From: Chloroflexota bacterium
Lineage (GTDB): Bacteria > Chloroflexota > Chloroflexia > Thermomicrobiales > JADLAZ01
DNA: 11,484 nt
Reading direction: 5' to 3'
Assembly: GCA_020849725.1 (NCBI GenBank)
Contig: JADLAZ010000223.1
Location: 1 to 11,484, forward strand
Positions within the stretch are counted from its first letter, which is position 1. Each line of letters starts with the position of its first letter. The notes beneath the pieces are model-generated. The model did no database searches and was not told the origin of the DNA. It saw only the letters and a program-made list of their open reading frames with translations. Positions 6,323-11,484 of this stretch are shown piece by piece. A program made the translations under genes and the position numbers.

Positions 6323-7104
6323 GGGATACCCTCGTCGATGGCCGCCTCGCGCACCTTGGCCGATAGCCGCCGGCCGTCACGGCCGTAGCGCGCCGCGATC
6401 ATCTCGCCGACGATCGACAGCGCGATCTCCTCTGGCGTCACCGAGCCAAGGTCCAGGCCGATCGGACTGTGAATTCGCGTCAGGTCGGCATCGCTGAAGC
6501 CGGCCGCCCGCAGCCGATCATTGCGCGCCGCGCTCGTCGCCCGCGAGCCGATCGCGCCAATGTAGCGGCAGTCGGTGCGCAGCAGCGTCATCAGCGTCGG
6601 GTCGTCGAATTTTTCATCGTGCGTCAGCAGCACCGCGTAGGTACTCTCGTCGACCGTGATCTCCTGCAACGCCTCGTCCGGCCACTGCACGATCAGGTCG
6701 TCAACGTGCGGGAAGCGCTCCGCCGTCGCGAAGGCCGAGCGCGCGTCGATGACGCTGACGCGGAAGCCGAGCAGTTTGGCAAAGGCGGCAATAGCGACGC
6801 CGGTGTGGACCGCCCCAAAAATCAGCAGCCGCGGTGGCCGAGGATAGACCTCCAGGAACACGACCACCTCGCCCGCCGGCGTCGCGTAGCGCCGCTGCTC
6901 GGAGCGCTCCCGCGTCAGCAAGTCCAGCCCGTCCGCCGTGGCGCGGATATCGAGCGCCGGCTCGCCCAGTCCGCCCAGCAATGGGGCGCCGGGCCGGATC
7001 AGCAGCTTGTGCCCGACCGCGCCAGCCCCGTCAATGATGGTCGCAACGACAGCCGGTTCGCCGGCCCCCAGCCGCGCTTGCAGCGCGTCAAACAGCTCGC
7101 TCAT
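6316..7104 (-). CDS. XdhC family Mo-hydroxylase maturation protein, Rossmann-domain partner
   Basis: A 262-residue XdhC-family protein. XdhC/CoxF proteins bind molybdenum cofactor, promote its sulfuration and deliver it to xanthine-dehydrogenase or CO-dehydrogenase type enzymes in the cytoplasm. Seen: the C-terminal XdhC Rossmann domain with LLIFGAVHTGVAIAAFAKLLGF (about 93-114), VIDAR, FPHVDDLIVQWP, LLTHDEKFDDP (His152 region), the signature YIGAIGSR at about 171-178, and the final IHSPIGLDLGSVTPEEIALSI. The first ~90 residues look like a decayed copy of the XdhC_CoxI domain (GEPAVVATI...HKLLIRPG...LGGLGE...VVVFLEVYP) without its SGGC and CGG cysteine motifs, which are in the small protein encoded just upstream. 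The ATG at 7104 is chosen because it lies 4 nt after that gene's stop, with GGTGAGG overlapping the stop; the open frame further upstream overlaps that gene. Confidence 0.88.
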   Translation of the reverse strand: MSELFDALQARLGAGEPAVVATIIDGAGAVGHKLLIRPGAPLLGGLGEPALDIRATADGLDLLTRERSEQRRYATPAGEVVVFLEVYPRPPRLLIFGAVHTGVAIAAFAKLLGFRVSVIDARSAFATAERFPHVDDLIVQWPDEALQEITVDESTYAVLLTHDEKFDDPTLMTLLRTDCRYIGAIGSRATSAARNDRLRAAGFSDADLTRIHSPIGLDLGSVTPEEIALSIVGEMIAARYGRDGRRLSAKVREAAIDEGIPW

Positions 7105-7108
7105 CGCC

Positions 7109-7423
7109 TCACCAGTCGAAGCGCTCGACGAAGACGTCGATCGCGCCGCCGCAGGACAGGCCAACCTCCCAGGCCAGGTCCGACGAGATGCCGTAGTGGA
7201 GCAGCTTCGGCTGGCCTGTCTTCAGCACCGACTGCGCCTCCTGGAAGACAGCTCCCTCCAGGCAGCCACCCGATACCGAGCCGACCATCTCGCCGCGGCT
7301 GTTGATCGCCAGCTTCGCCCCGCGCGGGCGCGGCGACGAGCCTTGCGTCTGCACGACCGTTGCGATCGCAACGCTGTCGCCGCGCGTGCGCCACTCAGCG
7401 GCTTCGGGCAAGATATCGCGCAT
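7109..7423 (-). CDS. Small XdhC_CoxI-domain protein (cysteine-bearing half)
   Basis: A 104-residue protein that is just the N-terminal XdhC_CoxI domain. Seen: GDSVAIATVVQTQGSSPRPRGAKLAI (about 15-40, the conserved start of XdhC), VGSVSGGCLEG with Cys54, and VGLSCGGAIDVFVE with Cys91; these cysteines lie in the motifs known to matter for cofactor handling in the family. It stops where a full-length XdhC would continue into the Rossmann domain, which is supplied by the separate gene 4 nt downstream. The two are almost surely co-translated and likely act as a pair. GGAGGG lies 8 nt before the ATG. There is no sign of a simple frameshift, since the downstream gene has its own start, ribosome site and N-terminal domain. 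Confidence 0.88.
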   Translation of the reverse strand: MRDILPEAAEWRTRGDSVAIATVVQTQGSSPRPRGAKLAINSRGEMVGSVSGGCLEGAVFQEAQSVLKTGQPKLLHYGISSDLAWEVGLSCGGAIDVFVERFDW

Positions 7424-7559
7424 CGATGAAACCCTCCGTCTCCTGGCGCATGTCTGAGACCCTGATCTAGTCTCGCGCTTGCGTCAACTCGTTTCTCCTC
7501 AAGACTCAGGATTACGTCTATCGCGGCGGCAATCGCGAGCCAGACTTGCCGCGCTGCGG
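7424..7559 (-). other. 136-nt spacer between coxE-like and XdhC_CoxI genes
   Basis: This gap is long for an otherwise tightly packed run, and it is less GC-rich than its surroundings. It contains a 5-bp inverted repeat GAGAC/GTCTC (7456-7460 and 7470-7474, 9-nt loop), a minus-strand TTGACG that has no -10 at the right distance, and the GGAGGG ribosome site for the small XdhC gene. An internal promoter is possible but not shown. A minus-strand frame starting at ATG 7563, overlapping the coxE stop by ATGA, is open through the spacer but conflicts with the XdhC frame. Confidence 0.4.
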
Positions 7560-8843
7560 TCATGCGACATCATGATGCTGGTGGCGCACCGGCCGCCGCT
7601 TCTGGACCCGGTCGAGCAGGTGTCCCAGCTCCTCCAGGCTGTCCAGGTTGTGCGCTGGAATAAAGTCGTCCACGTAGGGCAGCGCCGCCTGCAGCCCCTG
7701 CGTGATCGGCTGGTAGCCCTCCATGCCCAGCAGCGGGTTCATCCAGATGAGGCGGTGGGTTAGTCGCTGCAGGTGCTCCATCTCCTTGCGCAGCACCGCC
7801 GGATCGCCGCGATCCCAGCCATCGGAGATGATGACGACGATCGCACCTTGACCGAGAACACGCCGCGCCCAGCGACGATTGAACATCGCCAGGCTCTCGC
7901 CGATGCGCGTGCCACCCGACCAGTCCTCGACGATCTTCGACACCTGTTCGATGGCCGTATCGACGTCGCGGTTGCGCAACTGCCGCGTGATGCGCGTCAG
8001 GCGCGTGCCGAAAACGAACGCCTCGACCTTCTCCGCGCCGCGATGGACGGTGTAGAGGAACTGGAGCAGCAGGCGCGAGTAGCGGTCCATCGAGCCGGAG
8101 ATGTCGCAGATCAGGACCAGCGGCCGCCGCTTCAGCTTCGGCTCCTTGAAGGTCAGATCGATGATCTCACCGCCATAGCGCAAGTTGCGCCGGATGACGC
8201 GGCGCGGGTCCAGGTGGGCGCCCTTGGCCGCGGGCCGCTTGCGTCGCGACTCGTAGCGCGTGGCCTCCCAGCGCATCTCCTCCATCAGCCGGCGCGCCTC
8301 GGCCAACTCGTCAGCGGAGAACTTCTCAAAGTCCTTGCCGCGCAACACCTCGGCGTTGGAGTACATCAGCACCATGTCGATGTCGACATCGTTGCTGCCG
8401 GTCGCACCGACGCTGAGCTGCGAGCGGCCCTGCTGGCCGACCTGGCGCTCCGGGCCACCGGCCTGTCCGTCGCCACGTCCACCGGCGTCATCCGGCAGCC
8501 GAGTCACGTTCGCGTCAATGGCTGACGGGTCGACCGGCAGGTCGAAGCGCATGCCGAGCGCGACCAGCGCGTCCCAGAACATGTCGAAAATGCGGTCGAA
8601 TTTATCGAAATCCTCGCGCCGGCTGATGAGCAGGCTGCGGACGGTGATGCGCACGTCGTCACGCCGAGTCAGGTCGATCTGCTCCAACGCTCGCACCAGA
8701 TCGATGACCCGGCCCGGACCGATCGGTAGTCCGGCGTGGCGCAGCATGCGACCGAGCAGCAGCACGTTGTGCAGCGCGATGCCGCCGTCCGGCTCGCTCG
8801 AGCCGGCGATCATCTGCGTGTCATGGCGCGGCGCGTGTGACAT
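7560..8843 (-). CDS. coxE: CoxE-like VWA-domain protein (Mo-hydroxylase maturation)
   Basis: About 427 residues. CoxE partners the AAA+ ATPase CoxD in assembling the active site of CO dehydrogenase-type molybdenum hydroxylases. Seen: an N-terminal helical region (LHNVLLLGRMLRHAGLP...IDLVRALEQI...RSLLISRREDFDKFDRIFDMFW), a Gly/Gln-rich linker at about 119-150, then LDPRRVIRRNLRYGG and a complete VWA MIDAS metal site: Asp247-Ile-Ser249-Gly-Ser251 (DISGSM), Thr312 in WSGGTRIGESL and Asp341 in IISDGWDRGD. The C-terminal LIWMNPLLG...YQP is the usual end of this family. The start is uncertain: ATG 8843 has a weak GGGA upstream; ATG 8855 and a GTG at 8915 are in frame, the latter 25 nt after the coxD stop. 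It lies just downstream of coxD, and other MoxR/VWA pairs (gas vesicle GvpN, NorQ/NorD) look similar, but the XdhC and MocA neighbours favour CoxE. Confidence 0.87.
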   Translation of the reverse strand: MSHAPRHDTQMIAGSSEPDGGIALHNVLLLGRMLRHAGLPIGPGRVIDLVRALEQIDLTRRDDVRITVRSLLISRREDFDKFDRIFDMFWDALVALGMRFDLPVDPSAIDANVTRLPDDAGGRGDGQAGGPERQVGQQGRSQLSVGATGSNDVDIDMVLMYSNAEVLRGKDFEKFSADELAEARRLMEEMRWEATRYESRRKRPAAKGAHLDPRRVIRRNLRYGGEIIDLTFKEPKLKRRPLVLICDISGSMDRYSRLLLQFLYTVHRGAEKVEAFVFGTRLTRITRQLRNRDVDTAIEQVSKIVEDWSGGTRIGESLAMFNRRWARRVLGQGAIVVIISDGWDRGDPAVLRKEMEHLQRLTHRLIWMNPLLGMEGYQPITQGLQAALPYVDDFIPAHNLDSLEELGHLLDRVQKRRPVRHQHHDVA

Positions 8844-8940
8844 GAATGGTCCCATCTCTGGCCGCCAGTGTGACCGAGCGCGGGTCACGCATGGTCCGAC
8901 CGGTGGCGCCGTCACGTCCGGCGCCCATCGAGCGGCGGCG

Positions 8941-9846
8941 CTAGCCGGCCTTCGCCAGGATCTGGCGCACCTGGCCGCCCTTCATGCGATCAACATCTTC
9001 CTGGTACTTGAGCAGCGCGCCGAGCGACGCCAGCACGTGCTCTTCCTCCAGCTGGTCCTGCCCGAGCGCGACCAGCGCCCGCGCCCAATCGAGCGTCTCG
9101 GCCACGCCGGGCAGCTTGTACAGGTCGATCTGGCGCAACTCAGCGACGAAGCGACTGATCTGGCCCGCCAGCACCCGCGGCGCCTCTGGCACCTTCGTCA
9201 GGATGATTTCTTCCTCCTTCTCGACCGAGGGATAGTCGATCCAGTGGAAGAGGCAACGCCGCTTGAGCGCGTCGTGCAACTCGCGAGTGCGGTTGGAAGT
9301 GATCAAGACCACCGGCGGGCGCGTGGCATGGATGGTGCCGATCTCTGGCACAGTGATCTGGTAGTCGGACAGCACCTCCAGCAGGAACGCCTCGAACTCC
9401 TCGTCGGAGCGGTCTATCTCGTCAATCAGCAGCACCGGCGACCGGTCGCCGACATGCTCGATCGCCCGCAGCAATGGCCGGCGCAGCAGGAAGTCGGGGC
9501 CGAAGATGCTCTGAAGTGCCTGCTGGCGCTCGGCCTCGCCAGTCGAGCCGGTGGCCTCCAGTGTGCGCAGATAGAGCATCTGGCGGGTGAAGTTCCACTC
9601 GTAAACGGCGTTCGAGACATCGAGACCCTCGTAGCACTGCAGGCGGATCAGGTCGGCGCCTAGCACGTCGGCCAGCACCTTAGCCACCTCGGTCTTGCCG
9701 ACGCCGGCCTCACCCTCCAGCAGCAGCGGCTTCTGCAGGTGCAGGCCCAGGTAGATGACTGTCGACAGGCTGCGGTCAGCGATGTATTGGCGGGTCGCCA
9801 GCGCTTGCTGGACCCCGTCGATCGAGCCGAGATCGGGAGAAGTCAT
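8941..9846 (-). CDS. coxD: MoxR/CoxD-type AAA+ ATPase
   Basis: A 301-residue AAA+ ATPase of the MoxR branch, thought to act with its VWA partner as an ATP-driven chaperone that remodels the apo-enzyme during molybdenum-copper or Mo-sulfur centre assembly. Seen: Walker A GEAGVGKT at 45-52, the MoxR signature LIRLQCYEGLD at about 66-76, Walker B VLLIDEIDRS from 138, sensor 1 Asn185 in LITSNRTREL, arginine-finger region LKRRC (Arg196/197) and HWIDYP. The C-terminal lid domain is helical. The ATG at 9846 has only a weak GGGG purine run upstream. It is the first gene of the minus-strand run coxD-coxE-XdhC-XdhC-MocA-Nudix, and a consensus -10 lies about 95 nt upstream of its start codon. No large, medium or small structural subunit gene is present in the window. 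Confidence 0.9.
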   Translation of the reverse strand: MTSPDLGSIDGVQQALATRQYIADRSLSTVIYLGLHLQKPLLLEGEAGVGKTEVAKVLADVLGADLIRLQCYEGLDVSNAVYEWNFTRQMLYLRTLEATGSTGEAERQQALQSIFGPDFLLRRPLLRAIEHVGDRSPVLLIDEIDRSDEEFEAFLLEVLSDYQITVPEIGTIHATRPPVVLITSNRTRELHDALKRRCLFHWIDYPSVEKEEEIILTKVPEAPRVLAGQISRFVAELRQIDLYKLPGVAETLDWARALVALGQDQLEEEHVLASLGALLKYQEDVDRMKGGQVRQILAKAG

Positions 9847-9940
9847 GGCGCCCCACTACAGGCCCGACAGCGCGGGCATCCAACGCGGCCCACGCCAGTC
9901 ACCCACTGCGACCGGCGCTCACGGCGCGCGCACCACACCT

Positions 9941-9946
9941 ATTATA
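9941..9946 (-). promoter_or_regulatory. Candidate -10 element for the coxD operon
   Basis: The minus strand reads TATAAT exactly, in an AT-rich island in otherwise GC-rich DNA, about 95 nt upstream of the coxD ATG. No good -35 hexamer is seen at 16-18 nt; TATCGC is the 17-nt-spaced hexamer. A start point near 9934 would give an ~88-nt leader. Confidence 0.45.
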
Positions 9947-10018
9947 GCCGCATCACTTCCGCTGCGATAGCAACGCGCCGGCCGACTCACGCCTCTGCCG
10001 CCCAGTTCCAGCACCCGC

Positions 10019-10047
10019 TTGACTCGACGAGTGGACTCTGGCATACT
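10019..10047 (+). promoter_or_regulatory. Sigma70-like promoter for the small-ORF/dehydratase unit
   Basis: TTGACT (10019-10024, five of six consensus -35 bases) is followed after exactly 17 nt by CATACT (10042-10047, four of six -10 bases). The predicted start near 10054 gives a ~45-nt leader before the ATG at 10099. No other promoter-like pair was seen on the plus strand here. Confidence 0.6.
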
Positions 10048-10053
10048 GCGATT

Positions 10054-10067
10054 AGAACATGCGTTCG
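10054..10067 (+). promoter_or_regulatory. LexA/SOS-box-like operator at the predicted start point
   Basis: AGAACATGCGTTCG contains the perfect dyad GAAC-ATGC-GTTC (10055-10066). It fits 13 of 14 positions of the Gram-positive LexA (DinR) box CGAACRNRYGTTYG; the first C is A. It begins seven bases after the -10, so a bound repressor would block the start. No other GAAC-N4-GTTC was noticed in the window. No LexA gene is present here, so LexA binding is inferred; another dimeric repressor is possible. Confidence 0.5.
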
Positions 10068-10083
10068 TTTTCGTCGCAAGTCA

Positions 10084-10090
10084 GGGAGGT
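10084..10090 (+). promoter_or_regulatory. Strong ribosome binding site for the first small ORF
   Basis: GGGAGGT lies 8 nt before the ATG at 10099. This site, placed ~45 nt after a good promoter, is the main reason for calling the small gene. Confidence 0.6.
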
Positions 10091-10098
10091 GGTGCGTC

Positions 10099-10338
10099 AT
10101 GTCGACTCAGCCGGTCACTCAGCGGCTCGTCACTCGTGCGGCTCTGCGCCAGTTGACGCCGCGGCGCGGCCCGCAGCGACTTCAGCCAGTGCGCGTCATG
10201 CATCCACCTCCACCGCCTGGTGCGACGCCGGCCCGCACCGCAACTGGCCGGCTACTCTACACCGTCGACTGGCCCCTGCCACCGCAACGGCCCGCGCCGC
10301 GCCCGGCACTCCTGCAATTCCGCCGGGAGGTCGGGTGA
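10099..10338 (+). CDS. Small Pro/Arg-rich protein of unknown function (79 aa)
   Basis: Not recognised. The 79-residue product is basic (many Arg, few acidic residues) and proline-rich, with a run of five prolines after MH near the middle and a C-terminal part LLYTVDWPLPPQRPAPRP. There is no signal peptide and no membrane segment. Its case rests on position: first gene after a promoter with a LexA-like operator, GGGAGGT 8 nt before ATG, and a stop one base before the next ATG (TGAGATG), so the two small genes look translationally coupled. Third-position G+C is only moderate and weaker than in the neighbours, so coding is likely but not certain. It could be a short leader-type ORF rather than a functional protein. 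Damage-induced small division inhibitors exist in Gram-positive bacteria, but those known usually have a membrane segment, which this lacks. Confidence 0.55.
   Translation: MSTQPVTQRLVTRAALRQLTPRRGPQRLQPVRVMHPPPPPGATPARTATGRLLYTVDWPLPPQRPAPRPALLQFRREVG
10325..10330 (+). promoter_or_regulatory. Ribosome binding site of the second small ORF, inside the first
   Basis: GGGAGG lies 9 nt before the ATG at 10340 and within the last codons of the preceding small gene, consistent with coupled translation. Confidence 0.5.
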
Positions 10339-10339
10339 G

Positions 10340-10738
10340 ATGTTGGTGTACTCAACGAACCAACGCCCGCAGCCGGTGACGACCAGTGCCCTCGAGACCG
10401 ACGCCGCCCGCCGGGACCGTGTCGCGCGCCGCCTCGCCTCCTGGCTGGCCGCCGAACCGACACCGACCGACATGCTCGACACTCTGCGCAAGGTGGCGCT
10501 GCGGCTGGACGATAGCCTGCCGGGTGGGCTGGCACTGGTGACCGCCGATGTCTTCCTCGACATCTACTGCCAGTGCCTGCTGTACTGTGACCTGGACGAC
10601 CTGCTGGCCGTCTGGCCCCAGCTATCGCCCGGGCGGTCACCGGCCGCGGCGCACGTCGCGGGCCGACCGGGACTGTGCGACAATGCCGCCGGCCCTCGGT
10701 CATCCGTCGCCAGCGCCGCAGGAGAGAGTCTGCCATGA
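10340..10738 (+). CDS. Hypothetical protein (132 aa), coupled to a dehydratase gene
   Basis: Not recognised. Codon third positions are strongly G/C across the first ~90 codons, as in the sure genes around it, so it is very probably coding. Residues about 20-92 look like a helical, charged domain (RRDRVARRLASWLAAE, DMLDTLRKVALRLDDS, VFLDIYCQCLLYCDLDDLL) with a cysteine cluster Cys77-x-Cys79-x3-Cys83 that might bind a metal or be structural. The last ~40 residues after WPQLSPG are Ala/Gly/Ser/Pro-rich, have less biased codons and are probably disordered. There is no signal peptide and no clear membrane span. The stop overlaps the next start by ATGA (10735-10738), so it should be translated with the dehydratase. 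Confidence 0.72.
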   Translation: MLVYSTNQRPQPVTTSALETDAARRDRVARRLASWLAAEPTPTDMLDTLRKVALRLDDSLPGGLALVTADVFLDIYCQCLLYCDLDDLLAVWPQLSPGRSPAAAHVAGRPGLCDNAAGPRSSVASAAGESLP

Positions 10739-11484
10739 AGATCACCGGCCTGACCGCCACGCCCGTCGCCTGCCCCGATCCACCGCTGCGCAACTCGTGG
10801 GGCATCCATGAGCCGACCTTCGTGCGCGTCATCGTCCAGGTGGAGACCGACGCGGGCCTGACTGGTCTGGCCGAGATCAGCGGCGGCGAGGCCATGGTGC
10901 GCCAGTTTGAGGCCGCTCGCTCCCACCTGATCGGCGCCGACCCCTATCACCTGGAGGCGCTGCGCCTCACGATCGGTCACCTCGGCGTCTACGGCCAACT
11001 CGAGCTGGCCTGCCTGGACATCATCGGCCAGGCAACCGGCCGCTCGCTGTCCGACCTCCTCGGTGGCGCCGTCCGCCCCCGCGTGCCGTTCGCCTCCTAC
11101 CTCTTCTTCAAGGAAGCCGGCGACGACGACTGGGGCGCGGTGCTGACGCCCGACCAGATGGTCGACCTCGCCCAGCGCTTCCGCGACCGCTTCGGCTTCA
11201 CCTCGCACAAGGTCAAGGGCGGCGTGCTGCCACCCGACGCCGAGGTCGAAACCATGCTCAAGCTGCGCGCGCGCTTCCCGCACGACCAGTTGCGCATCGA
11301 CCCGAACGCCATCTGGTCAGTCGAGACCTCGGTGCGTGTCGCCTACAAGCTGCGCGACATCGACCTGGAGTACCTGGAGGACCCGACTGACGGCATCACC
11401 GGCATGGCCGAAGTCGCCCGGCGCACGCCGATCGCGCTGGCAACCAACATGTGCGTCACGCGGTTCGAGCACATCCCCGAGTCC
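10735..11484 (+). CDS. Enolase-superfamily enzyme, glucarate dehydratase-like, 3' truncated
   Basis: The first 250 residues of a protein that runs off the window; the family is usually ~380-450 residues. Glucarate dehydratase removes water from D-glucarate to give 5-keto-4-deoxyglucarate. Seen: the capping domain with a HEP motif near residue 25 and ETDAGLTGLAEISGG; the general-base motif Lys159-x-Lys161 in HKVKGGVLPP; ligands Asp189 (RIDPNAIWS), Glu215 (YLEDP) and Asn238 (ALATNM). Lys-to-Asp spacing (28) and Glu-to-Asn spacing (23) match the glucarate dehydratase pattern, and Asn as third ligand is typical of that subgroup. The opposite catalytic His-Asp dyad would lie beyond the window. The start ATG overlaps the previous gene's stop and has AGGAGA about 9 nt upstream. 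It belongs to a different enolase subgroup from the minus-strand galactonate-type enzyme at 2036-3169. The exact substrate is unknown. Confidence 0.87.
   Translation, partial: MKITGLTATPVACPDPPLRNSWGIHEPTFVRVIVQVETDAGLTGLAEISGGEAMVRQFEAARSHLIGADPYHLEALRLTIGHLGVYGQLELACLDIIGQATGRSLSDLLGGAVRPRVPFASYLFFKEAGDDDWGAVLTPDQMVDLAQRFRDRFGFTSHKVKGGVLPPDAEVETMLKLRARFPHDQLRIDPNAIWSVETSVRVAYKLRDIDLEYLEDPTDGITGMAEVARRTPIALATNMCVTRFEHIPES

Noticed and set aside
7222..7563. 113-codon minus-strand frame starting ATGA at the coxE stop
   Set aside because: Two thirds of it overlaps the well-supported XdhC_CoxI gene in a different frame; only the spacer part is free, and its ~45 residues resemble no family.
8260..9663. 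467-codon open frame on the plus strand opposite coxD and coxE
   Set aside because: It is antisense to two genes with complete Walker and MIDAS motifs, its translation is low-complexity and matches no fold, and long antisense frames are expected in GC-rich coding DNA.
10059..10379. 106-codon plus-strand frame starting at ATG 10059
   Set aside because: Its ATG lies inside the operator-like dyad at the predicted transcript start, with no ribosome site; the overlapping frame from 10099 has GGGAGGT at ideal spacing.
10257..11283. Minus-strand frames of 212 and 239 codons (10257-10895, 10564-11283)
   Set aside because: They are antisense to the coupled small genes and the dehydratase, whose KxK and ligand motifs establish the plus strand as coding.
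1..11484. CRISPR arrays, tRNA/rRNA genes, insertion sequences, attachment sites
   Set aside because: No regularly spaced repeats, tRNA-like cloverleaf, transposase motifs or terminal inverted repeats were seen on reading either strand; no tool search was possible.

Overview
The window is GC-rich (roughly two thirds G+C by eye) and densely coded. The gene content is that of an aerobic heterotrophic bacterium able to mature molybdenum hydroxylases. The mix of a CO-dehydrogenase-type maturation set, sugar-acid dehydratases, GTG starts and a Gram-positive-style LexA-box-like dyad fits Chloroflexota (Thermomicrobia-like) or possibly Actinobacteria. This is an inference from style, because no rRNA or marker gene is present.

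Layout. (1) 1-1491, plus strand: the 3' part of a ribose-phosphate pyrophosphokinase, a perfect hairpin, then a 3-hydroxyacyl-CoA-dehydrogenase-family oxidoreductase. (2) 1501-5039, minus strand, convergent with (1): an aminotransferase class V protein, a nitroreductase, a galactonate-dehydratase-like enolase-superfamily enzyme and a GNAT acetyltransferase. (3) 5086-9846, minus strand: in transcription order a MoxR/CoxD AAA+ ATPase, a CoxE-like VWA protein, a small XdhC_CoxI protein, an XdhC Rossmann-domain protein, a MocA-like nucleotidyltransferase and a zinc-ribbon Nudix hydrolase. (4) 9847-10098: a divergent control region with a minus-strand -10 facing coxD and a plus-strand sigma70-like promoter whose start point is covered by a GAAC-N4-GTTC dyad. 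(5) 10099-11484, plus strand: two small unrecognised genes, then a glucarate-dehydratase-like gene cut by the window edge.

How they fit together. Region 3 is a recognisable post-translational assembly line for a Mo-hydroxylase (CO dehydrogenase or a xanthine-dehydrogenase-like enzyme). The ATPase/VWA pair would remodel the apoenzyme, the XdhC pair would handle and sulfurate the cofactor, and MocA would attach CMP to it. The structural large, medium and small subunits are not in the window. Regions 2 and 5 each carry an acid-sugar dehydratase from a different enolase subgroup, which suggests sugar-acid catabolism; the dehydrogenase in region 1 could take part, but that is not proven.

The most unusual element is region 4/5. 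A strong promoter with a LexA-box-like operator at its start site drives two tightly coupled small proteins of unknown function, and the second overlaps the dehydratase by ATGA. If the operator is real, this would be a DNA-damage-responsive unit with an unexpected metabolic gene as its third member.
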